Origin: Brachybacterium sp042666875
Lineage (GTDB): Bacteria; Actinomycetota; Actinomycetes; Actinomycetales; Dermabacteraceae
DNA length: 64,000 nt
Assembly (NCBI RefSeq): GCF_042666875.1
Contig: NZ_JBHTCX010000017.1
Span: forward strand, 124,001 to 188,000
Direction: 5' to 3'
This document shows positions 1 through 10,676 of the stretch, piece after piece. The position numbers were made by a program, and so were the translations under genes. Position 1 is the first letter of the stretch, and every line of letters starts with the position of its first letter. Below the pieces are notes generated by a model. The model made no database searches. It was not told the origin of the DNA and saw nothing but the letters and a program-made list of their open reading frames with translations.

Positions 1-2871
<2,871 letters not shown>

Positions 2872-2969
2872 GAGGTGGGTGCCCCTGGGGTGTTGCGTCG
2901 TGGGAGTGGTGCGTCGTCAGGCGATGTGCGCGGGACCGGCCGGGCTCGGAGCGGGGCCGCCGCGACTTA

Positions 2970-3341
2970 TCAGGACTGTGTGAAGGCCTTGTAGTCCTCC
3001 GCGCTGAGCAGATCCTCCGGCAGCGACTCGAAGCGCGCGCGCAGCAGCCATCCCTGGTCGAACGGAGAGGAGTTGACCAGCTCCGGGGAGTCGACGACGT
3101 CCTGGTTGATCTCGGTGACGGTGCCGTCGAGCGGGGAGAGCAGGTCCGAGACGGACTTCGTGGACTCGATCTCGCCCATCTCGGATCCGGCGGAGAGTTC
3201 GGTGCCCGCTTCGGGCAGGTCGACGTAGACGACGTCGCCCAGCTGCTCGGCGGCGTAGTCCGTCACGCCGATGACGGCGATGCCGTCGGACTCGACGCGG
3301 ACCCATTCGTGGTCCTTGCTGTAGCGGATCTCCTCGGTCAT
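2970..3341 (-). CDS. gcvH: Glycine cleavage system H protein
   Basis: Lipoyl carrier protein of the glycine cleavage system, shuttling the aminomethyl group from GcvP to GcvT. At 123 residues it has the usual family length. The lipoylation site is Lys62 in GEIESTKSVSD, and the N-terminal HEWVRVE and central AEQLGDVVYVDLP match the family. ATG at 3341 is preceded by AGGAAGG. An in-frame extension further upstream is rejected because it covers gcvT in another frame and has no family similarity. It lies 65 bp downstream of gcvT. Confidence 0.97.
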   Translation of the reverse strand: MTEEIRYSKDHEWVRVESDGIAVIGVTDYAAEQLGDVVYVDLPEAGTELSAGSEMGEIESTKSVSDLLSPLDGTVTEINQDVVDSPELVNSSPFDQGWLLRARFESLPEDLLSAEDYKAFTQS

Positions 3342-3406
3342 GGCGATGGTCCTTCCTGGGGCGGGGCTCGGGCGGATGGGGGTGCTGGGGTCAGCGGTGG
3401 GGCGGA

Positions 3407-4540
3407 TCAGCGGCGGGAGTAGAAGGGCAGCTCGACGACGCGGACCGGGAGGGGCTTGCCGCGGACGTCGACGACGAGCTCGGTGCCGGCCTCGGTGAGG
3501 TCCGGCCGTACGAGCGCCATGGCGATCGGGTGGCCGAGAGTCGGCGAGAGGGCTCCGGAGGTCACGGAACCGACCTCGACTCCGTCGGCGGTGCGGACGC
3601 TGGAGCCGGCGCGGGCGGCGCGGCGACCCTCGGCGACCAGCCCCACCAGGACAGGACGGGACGAGACGTCGGTGTTCTCCACGCCCGCCCGGCCGACGAA
3701 GTCGTCCTTGGTCGACAGCGCGACCACGCGGCCCATGCCGGACTGGGCGGGATGCAGGTCGCGGCCCAGCTCGTGGCCGTACAGCGGCATCCCGGCCTCG
3801 AGACGCAGGGTGTCGCGGCAGGCGAGTCCGCACGGCGTGAGATCCTCGCCTCCGGCGACGGTGAGCTGCTCCCACAGTGGGGCGGCGAGATCGGCCGGGA
3901 CGTACAGCTCGAAGCCGTCCTCCCCGGTGTATCCCGTGCGGGCCACCAGCAGCTGCCGGCCGCGGTAGGTGCCCTGGGCGACGCGGTAGTACTTCATCTC
4001 CGTGAGATCTTCGGCGGCGATGCCCTCGATGCCCGTCTCGGCGCCGGCGAGGACGCGCAGCAGGATCTCCTGGCTGCGGGGGCCCTGGACCGCGATCAGG
4101 GCGGTGCGGTCCGAGGCGTCCTCGACGCGGGCGTCGAATCCCTCGGCGCGGGCGGTGATCTCCTGGGCGTCGATCTCCGCGTTGGCCGCGTTGGCGACGA
4201 CGAGGTAGTGCTCCTCGGCGAGGCGATAGGTGATGACGTCGTCGATGACGCCGCCCTCCTCGGTCAGCAGCAGCGAGTACTTCGCTCGTCCCACGGAGAT
4301 GGCGGACAGCTTGCCTGCCAGGGCGTTATCGAGGGCCTGCCCGGCCTGGGGGCCCTGGACGTGGATCTCGCCCATGTGGCTGAGGTCGAACAGTCCGGCA
4401 CGCTCGCGGACTGCGGCGTGCTCGGCCAGGTCGGAGCCGTAGCGCACGGGCATCCGCCAGCCGGCGAAGTCCGTGAAGGTCGCGCCGAGGGACTCGTGGA
4501 TCGCCTCCAGCGCGGTGCTGCGCAGGGCCTGCTCAACCAT
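3407..4540 (-). CDS. gcvT: Aminomethyltransferase (glycine cleavage T protein)
   Basis: Tetrahydrofolate-dependent T protein: it releases ammonia from the aminomethyl-lipoyl arm of GcvH and forms 5,10-methylene-THF. 377 residues, normal length. Recognisable segments are FTDFAGWRMPVRYG near the N-terminus, LFDLSHMGEI, the folate-domain stretch ARTGYTGEDGFELYVP and the C-terminal barrel (VGLVAEGRRAARAGS). Start chosen at ATG 4540 with GAAGGAG upstream. An in-frame ATG 17 codons earlier would add a basic, non-conserved leader. First gene of the gcvTHP operon. Confidence 0.97.
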   Translation of the reverse strand: MVEQALRSTALEAIHESLGATFTDFAGWRMPVRYGSDLAEHAAVRERAGLFDLSHMGEIHVQGPQAGQALDNALAGKLSAISVGRAKYSLLLTEEGGVIDDVITYRLAEEHYLVVANAANAEIDAQEITARAEGFDARVEDASDRTALIAVQGPRSQEILLRVLAGAETGIEGIAAEDLTEMKYYRVAQGTYRGRQLLVARTGYTGEDGFELYVPADLAAPLWEQLTVAGGEDLTPCGLACRDTLRLEAGMPLYGHELGRDLHPAQSGMGRVVALSTKDDFVGRAGVENTDVSSRPVLVGLVAEGRRAARAGSSVRTADGVEVGSVTSGALSPTLGHPIAMALVRPDLTEAGTELVVDVRGKPLPVRVVELPFYSRR

Positions 4541-4663
4541 GGTGCTCCTTCTCGTTCTTTGCTCGCCACGGAGCGAGCGCCGCCCGTCCATCTCGCGGCA
4601 CGGACCGGGCGCGCCGGCGGCCTGCCCCGGTGCGATGATCCGGCCGCCGCAGGCCTCACCCTA
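4541..4663 (-). promoter_or_regulatory. Putative gcvTHP promoter and leader
   Basis: A TAGGGT -10-like element (4658-4663) lies about 117 nt upstream of gcvT; the matching -35 is weak (CCGCGT at 17-bp spacing). The leader contains a small hairpin (GCTCGC, 6-nt loop, GCGAGC) shortly before the Shine-Dalgarno. I looked for a glycine riboswitch here and did not find its conserved core. Confidence 0.3.
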
Positions 4664-4792
4664 CCGCCCGGCAGGGCGCGACGCGGCCGCTCGGTCCGGC
4701 GTCATGCGGCTGTGACCACGCAGTCCGCACCGTTGGCCGGTCACCGCGAGGCCGAGCGACCCGAAGGTGCCGAGCGCCCGGGGACCAGCTTG

Positions 4793-4798
4793 TACCGT
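4793..4798 (+). promoter_or_regulatory. -10 element, leaderless start
   Basis: TACCGT ends 7 nt before the GTG at 4806, the spacing expected when transcription begins at the start codon. Confidence 0.5.
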
Positions 4799-4805
4799 GG
4801 AGGCC

Positions 4806-5378
4806 GTGACAAAGGAAGGCACGACCGAGTGGCCGATACGGATCCGCAGCCAGCGTCTGGTGATCCGGCCGCCCGGTGATGGCGACCGCGACGCCATGAT
4901 CCGCCTGATGACCGATCCCGTCACCCGGGAATACCTGGGCGGAGCCCTGGACTACGCCTCCCGGCAGGCGCTCGAGCTCTCCCCGCTGGGGCTGACCTGG
5001 GGACGCTGGGTGCTGGCCCGGGCGGAGGACGACACCATGATCGGGTCCATCACGCTGGACTACGACCGGGGCGAGCTGGAGCTCTCCTACGCGCTGCTGC
5101 CCGAGTGGACGGGACGGGGCTATGCCGCGGAATCCTGCGTGGCGCTGCTGGCCTGGGCCCGCGACGAGCTCGAGGACGACCACGTCATCGCCGTCAGCCA
5201 GACCCGCAACAAGCGCAGCGTGGCCCTGCTGCGCAAGCTCGGCTTCACCGTCCGCAAGGGGCTCGAGGAGTTCGGCACCCAGCAGCTGCTGCTCGAACGC
5301 TCGCTGGAGGATCCGCTGCCGGAGCAGACGCTGATGATCCAGTCGGAGTCCGATCCTCCGCCGCCCACACGGCGCTGA
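4806..5378 (+). CDS. GNAT family N-acetyltransferase (RimJ/RimL type)
   Basis: Predicted acetyl-CoA-dependent N-acyltransferase of the RimJ/RimL-like GNAT group. Visible signals: an N-terminal RLVIRPPGDGDRDAM strand, the middle strand MIGSITLDY, the acetyl-CoA loop PEWTGRGYAAESC and the C-terminal NKRSVALLRKLGFTVRKG. 190 residues from GTG 4806. An ATG at 4767 in frame would add 13 residues, but the TACCGT element 7 nt before 4806 favours the GTG. Substrate unknown. Divergent from gcvT and convergent with the arginine deiminase gene. Confidence 0.85.
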   Translation: MTKEGTTEWPIRIRSQRLVIRPPGDGDRDAMIRLMTDPVTREYLGGALDYASRQALELSPLGLTWGRWVLARAEDDTMIGSITLDYDRGELELSYALLPEWTGRGYAAESCVALLAWARDELEDDHVIAVSQTRNKRSVALLRKLGFTVRKGLEEFGTQQLLLERSLEDPLPEQTLMIQSESDPPPPTRR

Positions 5379-5405
5379 GCGGTTCTCGGTGGCGCCCGGG
5401 GGAGG

Positions 5406-6653
5406 TCAACCGCGGGCGACCGGGCAGCTCATGCACCGCGGACCGCCGCGACCGCGACCCAGCTCGTCGCCGGCGAACTCGAGCACTTCGATGCCCTGGG
5501 CGCGGAGGTAGTCGTTGGTCGCCGCCGCTCTCTCGTAGGCCACCACGCGCCCCGGGGCGAGGGCGAGCACGTTGCACCCGTCGTCCCACTGCTCGCGTGC
5601 AGCGGTGTACGGGTCCAGCGGCGCGCTGAGCACTCGCAGTGCGTCCACGCCGAGCCCGCGGGCGAGCACGGAATCCATCTCGTCGGCGGCACGCGACCGC
5701 GAGATCAGACGGTCACCGGGCCGCTCGATCTCGAACGTCTCCAGCGGCCCCAGCGGCCCGTGGCGCAGCATCGAGTCGTGGTCGACAACGGTGGTGACCG
5801 TGTCCAGGTGCATCATCGAGCGCCGGTGCGGCAGGGCGATGGCGATCACGCGGTCCACGGTGCCGTCCTCGAGCAGGTCGCCCGCGAGCCGTTCGACGCC
5901 GACGGCGCTGGTGCGCTCCGAGAGTCCGAGCGCGACCACCCGCGGGGACAGCATCATCACGTCCCCGCCCTCGACGGTGGCTGCGCCCGCGCCGCCGCTG
6001 CCGACGACGCGTCGCGGGCCGGATGCCCCGGCGAAGCGCGGATGGTGCCGATAGATCGCCTCCAGGTGCAGGCTCTCGCGGCGCCGTGCCGACCTCCGCA
6101 TCGGGCTGACCGCGGCCACGTCCCCGATCCACGCCGAGGAGTCGCGCGTGAACAGATGGTTGGGCAGCGGATCGAGCACCAGGTGCTCCTCCCCCATCCG
6201 TTGCAGGGCGATGGACCGGGGAGTGACACCGAGTCCGCGCAGCTCGGCGACGGTGATCCCGGCGATCAGCACCTCCCCCAGAGCGGCCGACGGCATCTCG
6301 CCGAGCGCCTCGGTCAGGTCCTGGACGGCGATGTCTCCCAGCACCGTCGGATCCAGCGCCCGGTGCAGCAGGTCGCTGCGGACCTCAGGCACCTCGAGCA
6401 GGTCCGTCAGCAGATCGCTCAGCTCGAGGACCTCGACGCCCTCGCGGCGCAGCAGGGCGGAGAACTCACGGTGCTGGCTGCGGGCGCGATCGCGCCACAG
6501 CACCTCGTCGAACAGGAACCGCTCGCGAGTGTCCGGGGTCAGCCGTTCGAGCTCGGCGCCGGGCTCGTGCAGGATCACCCGCCGCAGCGGCGAGATCTCG
6601 TCATGCACTCCGGCCTGGTCGTGCTCTCCGGTCTGTGGGGACGCAGCGTCCAT
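5406..6653 (-). CDS. arcA: Arginine deiminase
   Basis: Hydrolyses L-arginine to citrulline and ammonia, the first step of the ADI pathway. 415 residues. Guanidino-modifying-fold motifs are clear: PNHLFTRDSSAWIG, VEGGD, MHLDTVTTVVDHD, DGCNVLALAPG, and the catalytic cysteine Cys407 in GPRCMSCPVARG near the C-terminus. Start chosen at ATG 6653 behind AGGAGA; an in-frame ATG 17 codons upstream would give a Pro/Ser-rich leader without family support. No arcB, arcC or arcD is adjacent, so the enzyme appears as a stand-alone gene here. Divergently oriented to the aldo/keto reductase. Confidence 0.95.
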   Translation of the reverse strand: MDAASPQTGEHDQAGVHDEISPLRRVILHEPGAELERLTPDTRERFLFDEVLWRDRARSQHREFSALLRREGVEVLELSDLLTDLLEVPEVRSDLLHRALDPTVLGDIAVQDLTEALGEMPSAALGEVLIAGITVAELRGLGVTPRSIALQRMGEEHLVLDPLPNHLFTRDSSAWIGDVAAVSPMRRSARRRESLHLEAIYRHHPRFAGASGPRRVVGSGGAGAATVEGGDVMMLSPRVVALGLSERTSAVGVERLAGDLLEDGTVDRVIAIALPHRRSMMHLDTVTTVVDHDSMLRHGPLGPLETFEIERPGDRLISRSRAADEMDSVLARGLGVDALRVLSAPLDPYTAAREQWDDGCNVLALAPGRVVAYERAAATNDYLRAQGIEVLEFAGDELGRGRGGPRCMSCPVARG

Positions 6654-6730
6654 GGGTTCTCCTGAGGGCGAGGGCAGGGACGGGGACGAGCCGCCAGTAA
6701 ACACCCCGAGACGCGCCGGGCGCGGATCGA

Positions 6731-6736
6731 TACGCT
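6731..6736 (+). promoter_or_regulatory. -10 element for aldo/keto reductase gene
   Basis: TACGCT lies 36 nt upstream of the ATG at 6773, which also has a good Shine-Dalgarno. No convincing -35 is seen. Confidence 0.4.
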
Positions 6737-6772
6737 GGCGGTGTCCGCACGTCGTTCCCGCAGGAGGCCCCC

Positions 6773-7612
6773 ATGACCACGCTGTCCATCCCGACCACGA
6801 CCCTCGCCGACGGCTCGCCCTTCCCGCTGGTCGGCTTCGGGACCGCCGGCCTGCGGGGCGCCGACGGCTGCGAGTCCATCGCCGCGGCGATCCGCGCCGG
6901 GTACCGGCTGCTGGACACCGCCGCCCAGTACGGCAACGAGGCCGCGGTGGGCGAGGCCGTGCGGCGCAGCGGCGTCGATGCCGACGAGGTGCTGGTGACG
7001 ACGAAGATCGCCGGCGGCGACCAGGGGCGCGAGGCGGCCCGCACCGGGTATCTGGAGTCGCTGCGGCGCCTGGGGCTCGAGCGCGCCGCCCTGGTGCTGA
7101 TCCACTGGCCGAACCCCTCCCGCGGGCTCGCCCTGGAGACCTGGCGCACGCTGATCGATCTCAAGGAGGAGGGCAGGGCGCTGCACATCGGCGTCTCGAA
7201 CTTCCGCCCCGAGCAGCTGCAGGAGCTGGTCGACGCCACCGGCGTATGGCCCGAGGTCAACCAGATCCAGCTCTCCCCCGCGCTCCAGCGCCGCGAGGCG
7301 GTCGCCTTCCATCGCGAGCACGGCATCGTCACCGAGGCCTGGGGACCGCTGGGCGGCCGCGACGGGCTGGGCGCGCAGTTCGCCCTGCGCAAGGTGGCCG
7401 ACAAGCACGGCGTGACCACCTCCCAGGTCTCGCTGCGCTGGGCCGTGGACCAGGACATCGTGGTGATCCCGAAGTCCAGCGACCCGCAGCGCCAGCTCAC
7501 CAACGCCACCCTCGACCAGATCACCCTCGACGACGAGGATCGCGAGCTCCTGGCGACGTTGGACCTGGGCGAGAAGGAAGCCTGGGACTCCCGCGAGCAC
7601 GAGGAGTGGTGA
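6773..7612 (+). CDS. Aldo/keto reductase
   Basis: NADPH-dependent aldo/keto reductase, probably cytoplasmic; carbonyl substrate unknown. The catalytic tetrad is visible: Asp48 (RLLDTAAQYGNE), Tyr53, Lys78 (VLVTTKIAG) and His111 (LVLIHWPNP). The cofactor-binding segment is IPKSSDPQRQLTN near the C-terminus. 279 residues, normal for the 2,5-diketo-gluconate-reductase-like branch. ATG 6773 is preceded by CAGGAGG. Its stop codon overlaps the start of the Sir2 gene by 4 bp, so the two are probably co-translated. Confidence 0.95.
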   Translation: MTTLSIPTTTLADGSPFPLVGFGTAGLRGADGCESIAAAIRAGYRLLDTAAQYGNEAAVGEAVRRSGVDADEVLVTTKIAGGDQGREAARTGYLESLRRLGLERAALVLIHWPNPSRGLALETWRTLIDLKEEGRALHIGVSNFRPEQLQELVDATGVWPEVNQIQLSPALQRREAVAFHREHGIVTEAWGPLGGRDGLGAQFALRKVADKHGVTTSQVSLRWAVDQDIVVIPKSSDPQRQLTNATLDQITLDDEDRELLATLDLGEKEAWDSREHEEW

Positions 7613-8388
7613 GCCGGGAGGACCGGTTCTCACCCGGCGGTGAGCACCGCGAGATCGTCTTCCTGACCGGGTCGGGCCTCAGCGCCCGCACCGGCCTGGG
7701 CACGTTCCGCGGACCGGACGGCCTGTGGGCGCTGGAGCCGGAGACGGAGCAGGCGATGCACGCCGACCAGCTGCCCCGGTCGCTGCCGCTGCTGTGGAAG
7801 GTCTGGGGCAGGATGGGCCGGATCGCGCTCGAGCACGGGCCCACGCCCGGGCACCGCGCGATCGCACGTCTCGGTGCTCCCGTGATCACGCAGAACATCG
7901 ACGGGCTGCACCAGGCCGCCGGCAGCGAGGTCGTCGCCGAGCTGCACGGCAGCGCGCTGCACGCCACGTGCATGGGGTCGGGATGCCCGTGGCGCGGCCG
8001 GGTCGAACCTGGCGACGGCGAGCGCCCCGAGGACCACGGGGTCCCCGCCCGCTGCCCCCTGTGCGGGTCGCCGACGCGGCCGGACGTGGTGCTGTTCGAC
8101 GAGATGCTGCCGCAGGGCCCCCTCGACCTCGCGACGCGGCTTGCCCAGCGGGCGGACCTCTTCGTCGCCGTCGGCACCAGCGGTGTCGTGTTCCCGGCGG
8201 CGCAGCTGGCACCCACCGCCCGGTCGCACGGGGCCACGACGGTGCTGATCGACGTCGATCCGCCGCAGGACCCTGCGCTGAGGGCCGCCTTCGATCATGT
8301 CATCGCCGAGGACGCCCACGAGGTGCTGCCCGAGTGGGAGCGCGAGGTCAACGGCGTCGGCGGGACCTCGTTCCTCCGCCCCTTCTGA
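7609..8388 (+). CDS. Sir2-family NAD-dependent protein deacylase
   Basis: Sirtuin: uses NAD+ to remove acyl groups from lysines, giving O-acyl-ADP-ribose and nicotinamide. 259 residues. NAD-binding segment FLTGSGLSARTGLGTFRG (a variant of the usual GAG-x-S...I-P-D-F-R), then TQNIDGLHQ, the catalytic histidine in ELHGS, and a zinc site of two cysteine pairs (CMGSGC and CPLC). GTG 7609 gives a 4-bp GTGA overlap with the upstream reductase stop. Longer in-frame extensions are antisense to other genes and rejected. The first motif differs from classic CobB, so the acyl specificity cannot be told. Confidence 0.92.
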   Translation: MSREDRFSPGGEHREIVFLTGSGLSARTGLGTFRGPDGLWALEPETEQAMHADQLPRSLPLLWKVWGRMGRIALEHGPTPGHRAIARLGAPVITQNIDGLHQAAGSEVVAELHGSALHATCMGSGCPWRGRVEPGDGERPEDHGVPARCPLCGSPTRPDVVLFDEMLPQGPLDLATRLAQRADLFVAVGTSGVVFPAAQLAPTARSHGATTVLIDVDPPQDPALRAAFDHVIAEDAHEVLPEWEREVNGVGGTSFLRPF

Positions 8389-8452
8389 GGCGGGCCCGCC
8401 GGGCGATGAACGGCCGAGCGCCGGGAGCGTGTCGGTGTCTCGTCGGGTCGAC

Positions 8453-9046
8453 TCAGATCCAGATCGCCGGGTCGACCTGCTCCTGGGGGTGGGCGGCACC
8501 GGTGCGCACCTGCGCGGGCACACCCACCGCGGTGGCCAGAGCCGGCACGTCCTTGACCACCACGGCGTTGGCACCGATCTGGGATCCCTGTCCGAGCACG
8601 ACGGGGCCGATCACCCGCGCCCCGGCGCCGATGGTGACTCCGTCCTCGACGGTGGGATGGCGTTTGACGGGCTCCATGGAACGGCCGCCGAGGGTGACGC
8701 CGTGGTACAGCATGACGTCGTCCCCGACCTCGGCGGTCTCGCCGATCACGACACCCATGCCGTGATCGATGAAGAAGCGTCGGCCGATGGTGGCACCCGG
8801 GTGGATCTCCACGCCGGTGATCGACCGGGCGCCCTGGGCGATGACCCGCGCCGGCAGCGTCGCCCCGCGCTCCCACATCTGATGGGCGAGGCGGTAGGTC
8901 CAGATCGCATGCAGTCCCGGCGACGTCAGCAGCAGGGAGAGGTCATCGGTGGCGGCGGGATCGCGCCGGCGTGCCGCCGCGAGGTCCTCGCGGACCGTCG
9001 CGACGGCACCCATGGCGCGACCCAGCAGGCCGCGGACGAGAGCCAA
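8453..9046 (-). CDS. cysE: Serine O-acetyltransferase (short, EpsC-type)
   Basis: Acetylates L-serine with acetyl-CoA to give O-acetylserine, the substrate of the CysK encoded just upstream. Left-handed beta-helix protein with hexapeptide repeats: HPGATIGRRFFIDHGMGVVIGETAEVGDD, then GARVIGPVVLGQGSQIGANAVV. About 197 residues from TTG 9046, 4 bp after the cysK stop. An internal ATG at 9013 (MGAVATVREDL) would give 186 residues and aligns well with the short family; neither start has a strong Shine-Dalgarno, so the start is uncertain. Confidence 0.93.
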   Translation of the reverse strand: MALVRGLLGRAMGAVATVREDLAAARRRDPAATDDLSLLLTSPGLHAIWTYRLAHQMWERGATLPARVIAQGARSITGVEIHPGATIGRRFFIDHGMGVVIGETAEVGDDVMLYHGVTLGGRSMEPVKRHPTVEDGVTIGAGARVIGPVVLGQGSQIGANAVVVKDVPALATAVGVPAQVRTGAAHPQEQVDPAIWI

Positions 9047-9050
9047 GGGA

Positions 9051-9980
9051 TCAGTCCGCGTACTGGGAGAACAGCGGCGTGGAGAGGTACCGCTCGCCGA
9101 AGGAGGGCACGATCACGACGATGGTCTTGCCGGCGTACTCGTCGCGGGAGCCGACGCGCACGGCCGCCTCGATCGCGGCGCCGGAGGAGATCCCGACCAG
9201 CAGGCCTTCCGAACGGGCGGTGGCGCGGGCGCGCTCCATCGCGGTCTCCGCGTCGATGTCGAGCACCTCGTCGTAGACCTCGCGGTCCAGGATGCTGGGC
9301 ACGAAGTTCGCGCCGATGCCCTGGATCTTGTGCGGGCCGGGCTGGCCGCCGTTGAGGATCGCGGACTCCTCGGGCTCGACCGCGATCATCGTGACCTCGC
9401 TCTTGCGCTCCTTGAGCACCTGACCGACGCCGCTGATCGTGCCGCCGGTGCCGATGCCGGCGACGACCGCGTCCACCGAGCCCTCGGTGTCGTCCCAGAT
9501 CTCCTCGGCCGTGGTGCGGCGGTGGATCTCGACGTTGGCCGGGTTGTCGAACTGCTTGACCTGGACGGCACCGGTCTCCTCGGCGACCTGCTCGGCCTTC
9601 TCGACCGCGCCCTTCATGCCCTTGGCGGCCTCGGTGAGGATCAGCTCGGCGCCGTAGGCACGCAGCAGCATACGGCGCTCGTTGGACATTGACTCCGGCA
9701 TCGTGAGGATGACCTTGTAGCCGCGCGAGCTGCCGATCATGGCCAGGGCGATGCCCGTGTTGCCGCTGGTGGCCTCGACGATGGTGCCGCCGGGCTGCAG
9801 CTGGCCGGACTCCTCGGCGGCATCGATCATGGCGACGCCGATGCGGTCCTTGACGGAGTTGGCGGGGTTGTAGAACTCGAGCTTGGCGAGCACGGTGGCC
9901 TTGACGTCGTCGCCGAGGCGATTGAGCTTGACCAGCGGGGTACGGCCGACGAGTTCGGAGACGTTCTCGTAGACGGGCAT
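9051..9980 (-). CDS. cysK: Cysteine synthase A (O-acetylserine sulfhydrylase)
   Basis: PLP enzyme making L-cysteine from O-acetylserine and sulfide. 309 residues. PLP lysine is Lys44 in NPANSVKDRIG. The asparagine/substrate loop EATSGNTGIALA, the phosphate loop GIGTGGTISG and the C-terminal ISSGAA serine are all present. Start ATG 9980 has an excellent AGGAGG six bases upstream; a longer in-frame form is not needed. First gene of cysK-cysE, separated from cysE by only 4 bp, which fits cysteine-synthase complex formation. Confidence 0.97.
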   Translation of the reverse strand: MPVYENVSELVGRTPLVKLNRLGDDVKATVLAKLEFYNPANSVKDRIGVAMIDAAEESGQLQPGGTIVEATSGNTGIALAMIGSSRGYKVILTMPESMSNERRMLLRAYGAELILTEAAKGMKGAVEKAEQVAEETGAVQVKQFDNPANVEIHRRTTAEEIWDDTEGSVDAVVAGIGTGGTISGVGQVLKERKSEVTMIAVEPEESAILNGGQPGPHKIQGIGANFVPSILDREVYDEVLDIDAETAMERARATARSEGLLVGISSGAAIEAAVRVGSRDEYAGKTIVVIVPSFGERYLSTPLFSQYAD

Positions 9981-10032
9981 GCTTCCTCCTGTGGACTGGA
10001 TCTCCCGGAGCCCCAAAGGGGCACTTTCCCCG

Positions 10033-10038
10033 AGCATA
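10033..10038 (-). promoter_or_regulatory. -10 element of cysK
   Basis: On the minus strand TATGCT lies about 52 nt upstream of the cysK ATG. No clear -35 is seen. Confidence 0.4.
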
Positions 10039-10157
10039 ACGGGAACTCGGAACGGCCGTGGCCGGATCCGTCCTTCGGCAGCACCCGCGCACTCCCGGGG
10101 GTCGGGTCACCCGCTCGAGCGGGTCCACAGGCTGCACAGCTCCCGCGGCTGAGCGCA

Positions 10158-10163
10158 TAGGCT
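10158..10163 (+). promoter_or_regulatory. -10 element, leaderless start
   Basis: TAGGCT followed by 6 nt and the ATG at 10170. Confidence 0.5.
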
Positions 10164-10169
10164 CGCGCC

Positions 10170-10646
10170 ATGACGTACGAGCTCGACGCTTCCCTCCACG
10201 TGCCCGCCACCCCGGAGGAGGTCTACGCACTGCTCAGCGACATCACGCGCACCGGCGAATGGAGCGTCCAGACCGAGAAGGCCGAATGGAACTCCGAGGC
10301 CCGGGGCGTGGGCGCGACGTTCACCGGTCATAACCGCACGCCGGAGCGGACATGGCAGACCGTCTCCACGGTCGTCATCGACGAGCCCGGCCGGGAGTTC
10401 GCGTGGTCCGTGGGCCCGGCGGAGGTGATCTGGGGCTACCGCATGCAGCCGCAGGACGGCGGCACCGAGCTGATCCAGTACACCCGGTTCGGTGAGCGCG
10501 CCGAGAAGGTCTTCGCCGAGCGGCACGGCGAGGATGCCGCGAGGCAGATCGAGATCCGCCGGAAGGCTGCCCGTGCCGGCATGCCCGCCACCCTCGAGCG
10601 CATCGCCGCGATCCTGCGAAGTGAGTCGCCGGCCACGGAGCGCTGA
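10170..10646 (+). CDS. SRPBCC family (START/polyketide-cyclase-like) protein
   Basis: 158-residue single-domain protein of the SRPBCC helix-grip fold, a hydrophobic-ligand-binding superfamily. The N-terminus (ASLHVPATPEEVYALLSDITRTGEWS) is the usual opening strand and helix, FAWSVGPAEVIWGYRM the mid-sheet, and the last third is the long C-terminal helix. Ligand and role unknown. No signal peptide, so cytoplasmic. Convergent with trpS, divergent from cysK; likely a single-gene leaderless transcript. Confidence 0.8.
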   Translation: MTYELDASLHVPATPEEVYALLSDITRTGEWSVQTEKAEWNSEARGVGATFTGHNRTPERTWQTVSTVVIDEPGREFAWSVGPAEVIWGYRMQPQDGGTELIQYTRFGERAEKVFAERHGEDAARQIEIRRKAARAGMPATLERIAAILRSESPATER

Positions 10647-10676
10647 GACGCGGCGGCGCGCCCGGCGAGGAACCGG

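Noticed and set aside
4541..4700. Glycine riboswitch upstream of gcvT
   Set aside because: The conserved aptamer core (GGAGAG and CCGAAGG-type segments in the right order on the minus strand) is not present; a CCGAAGG-like string lies on the other strand only.
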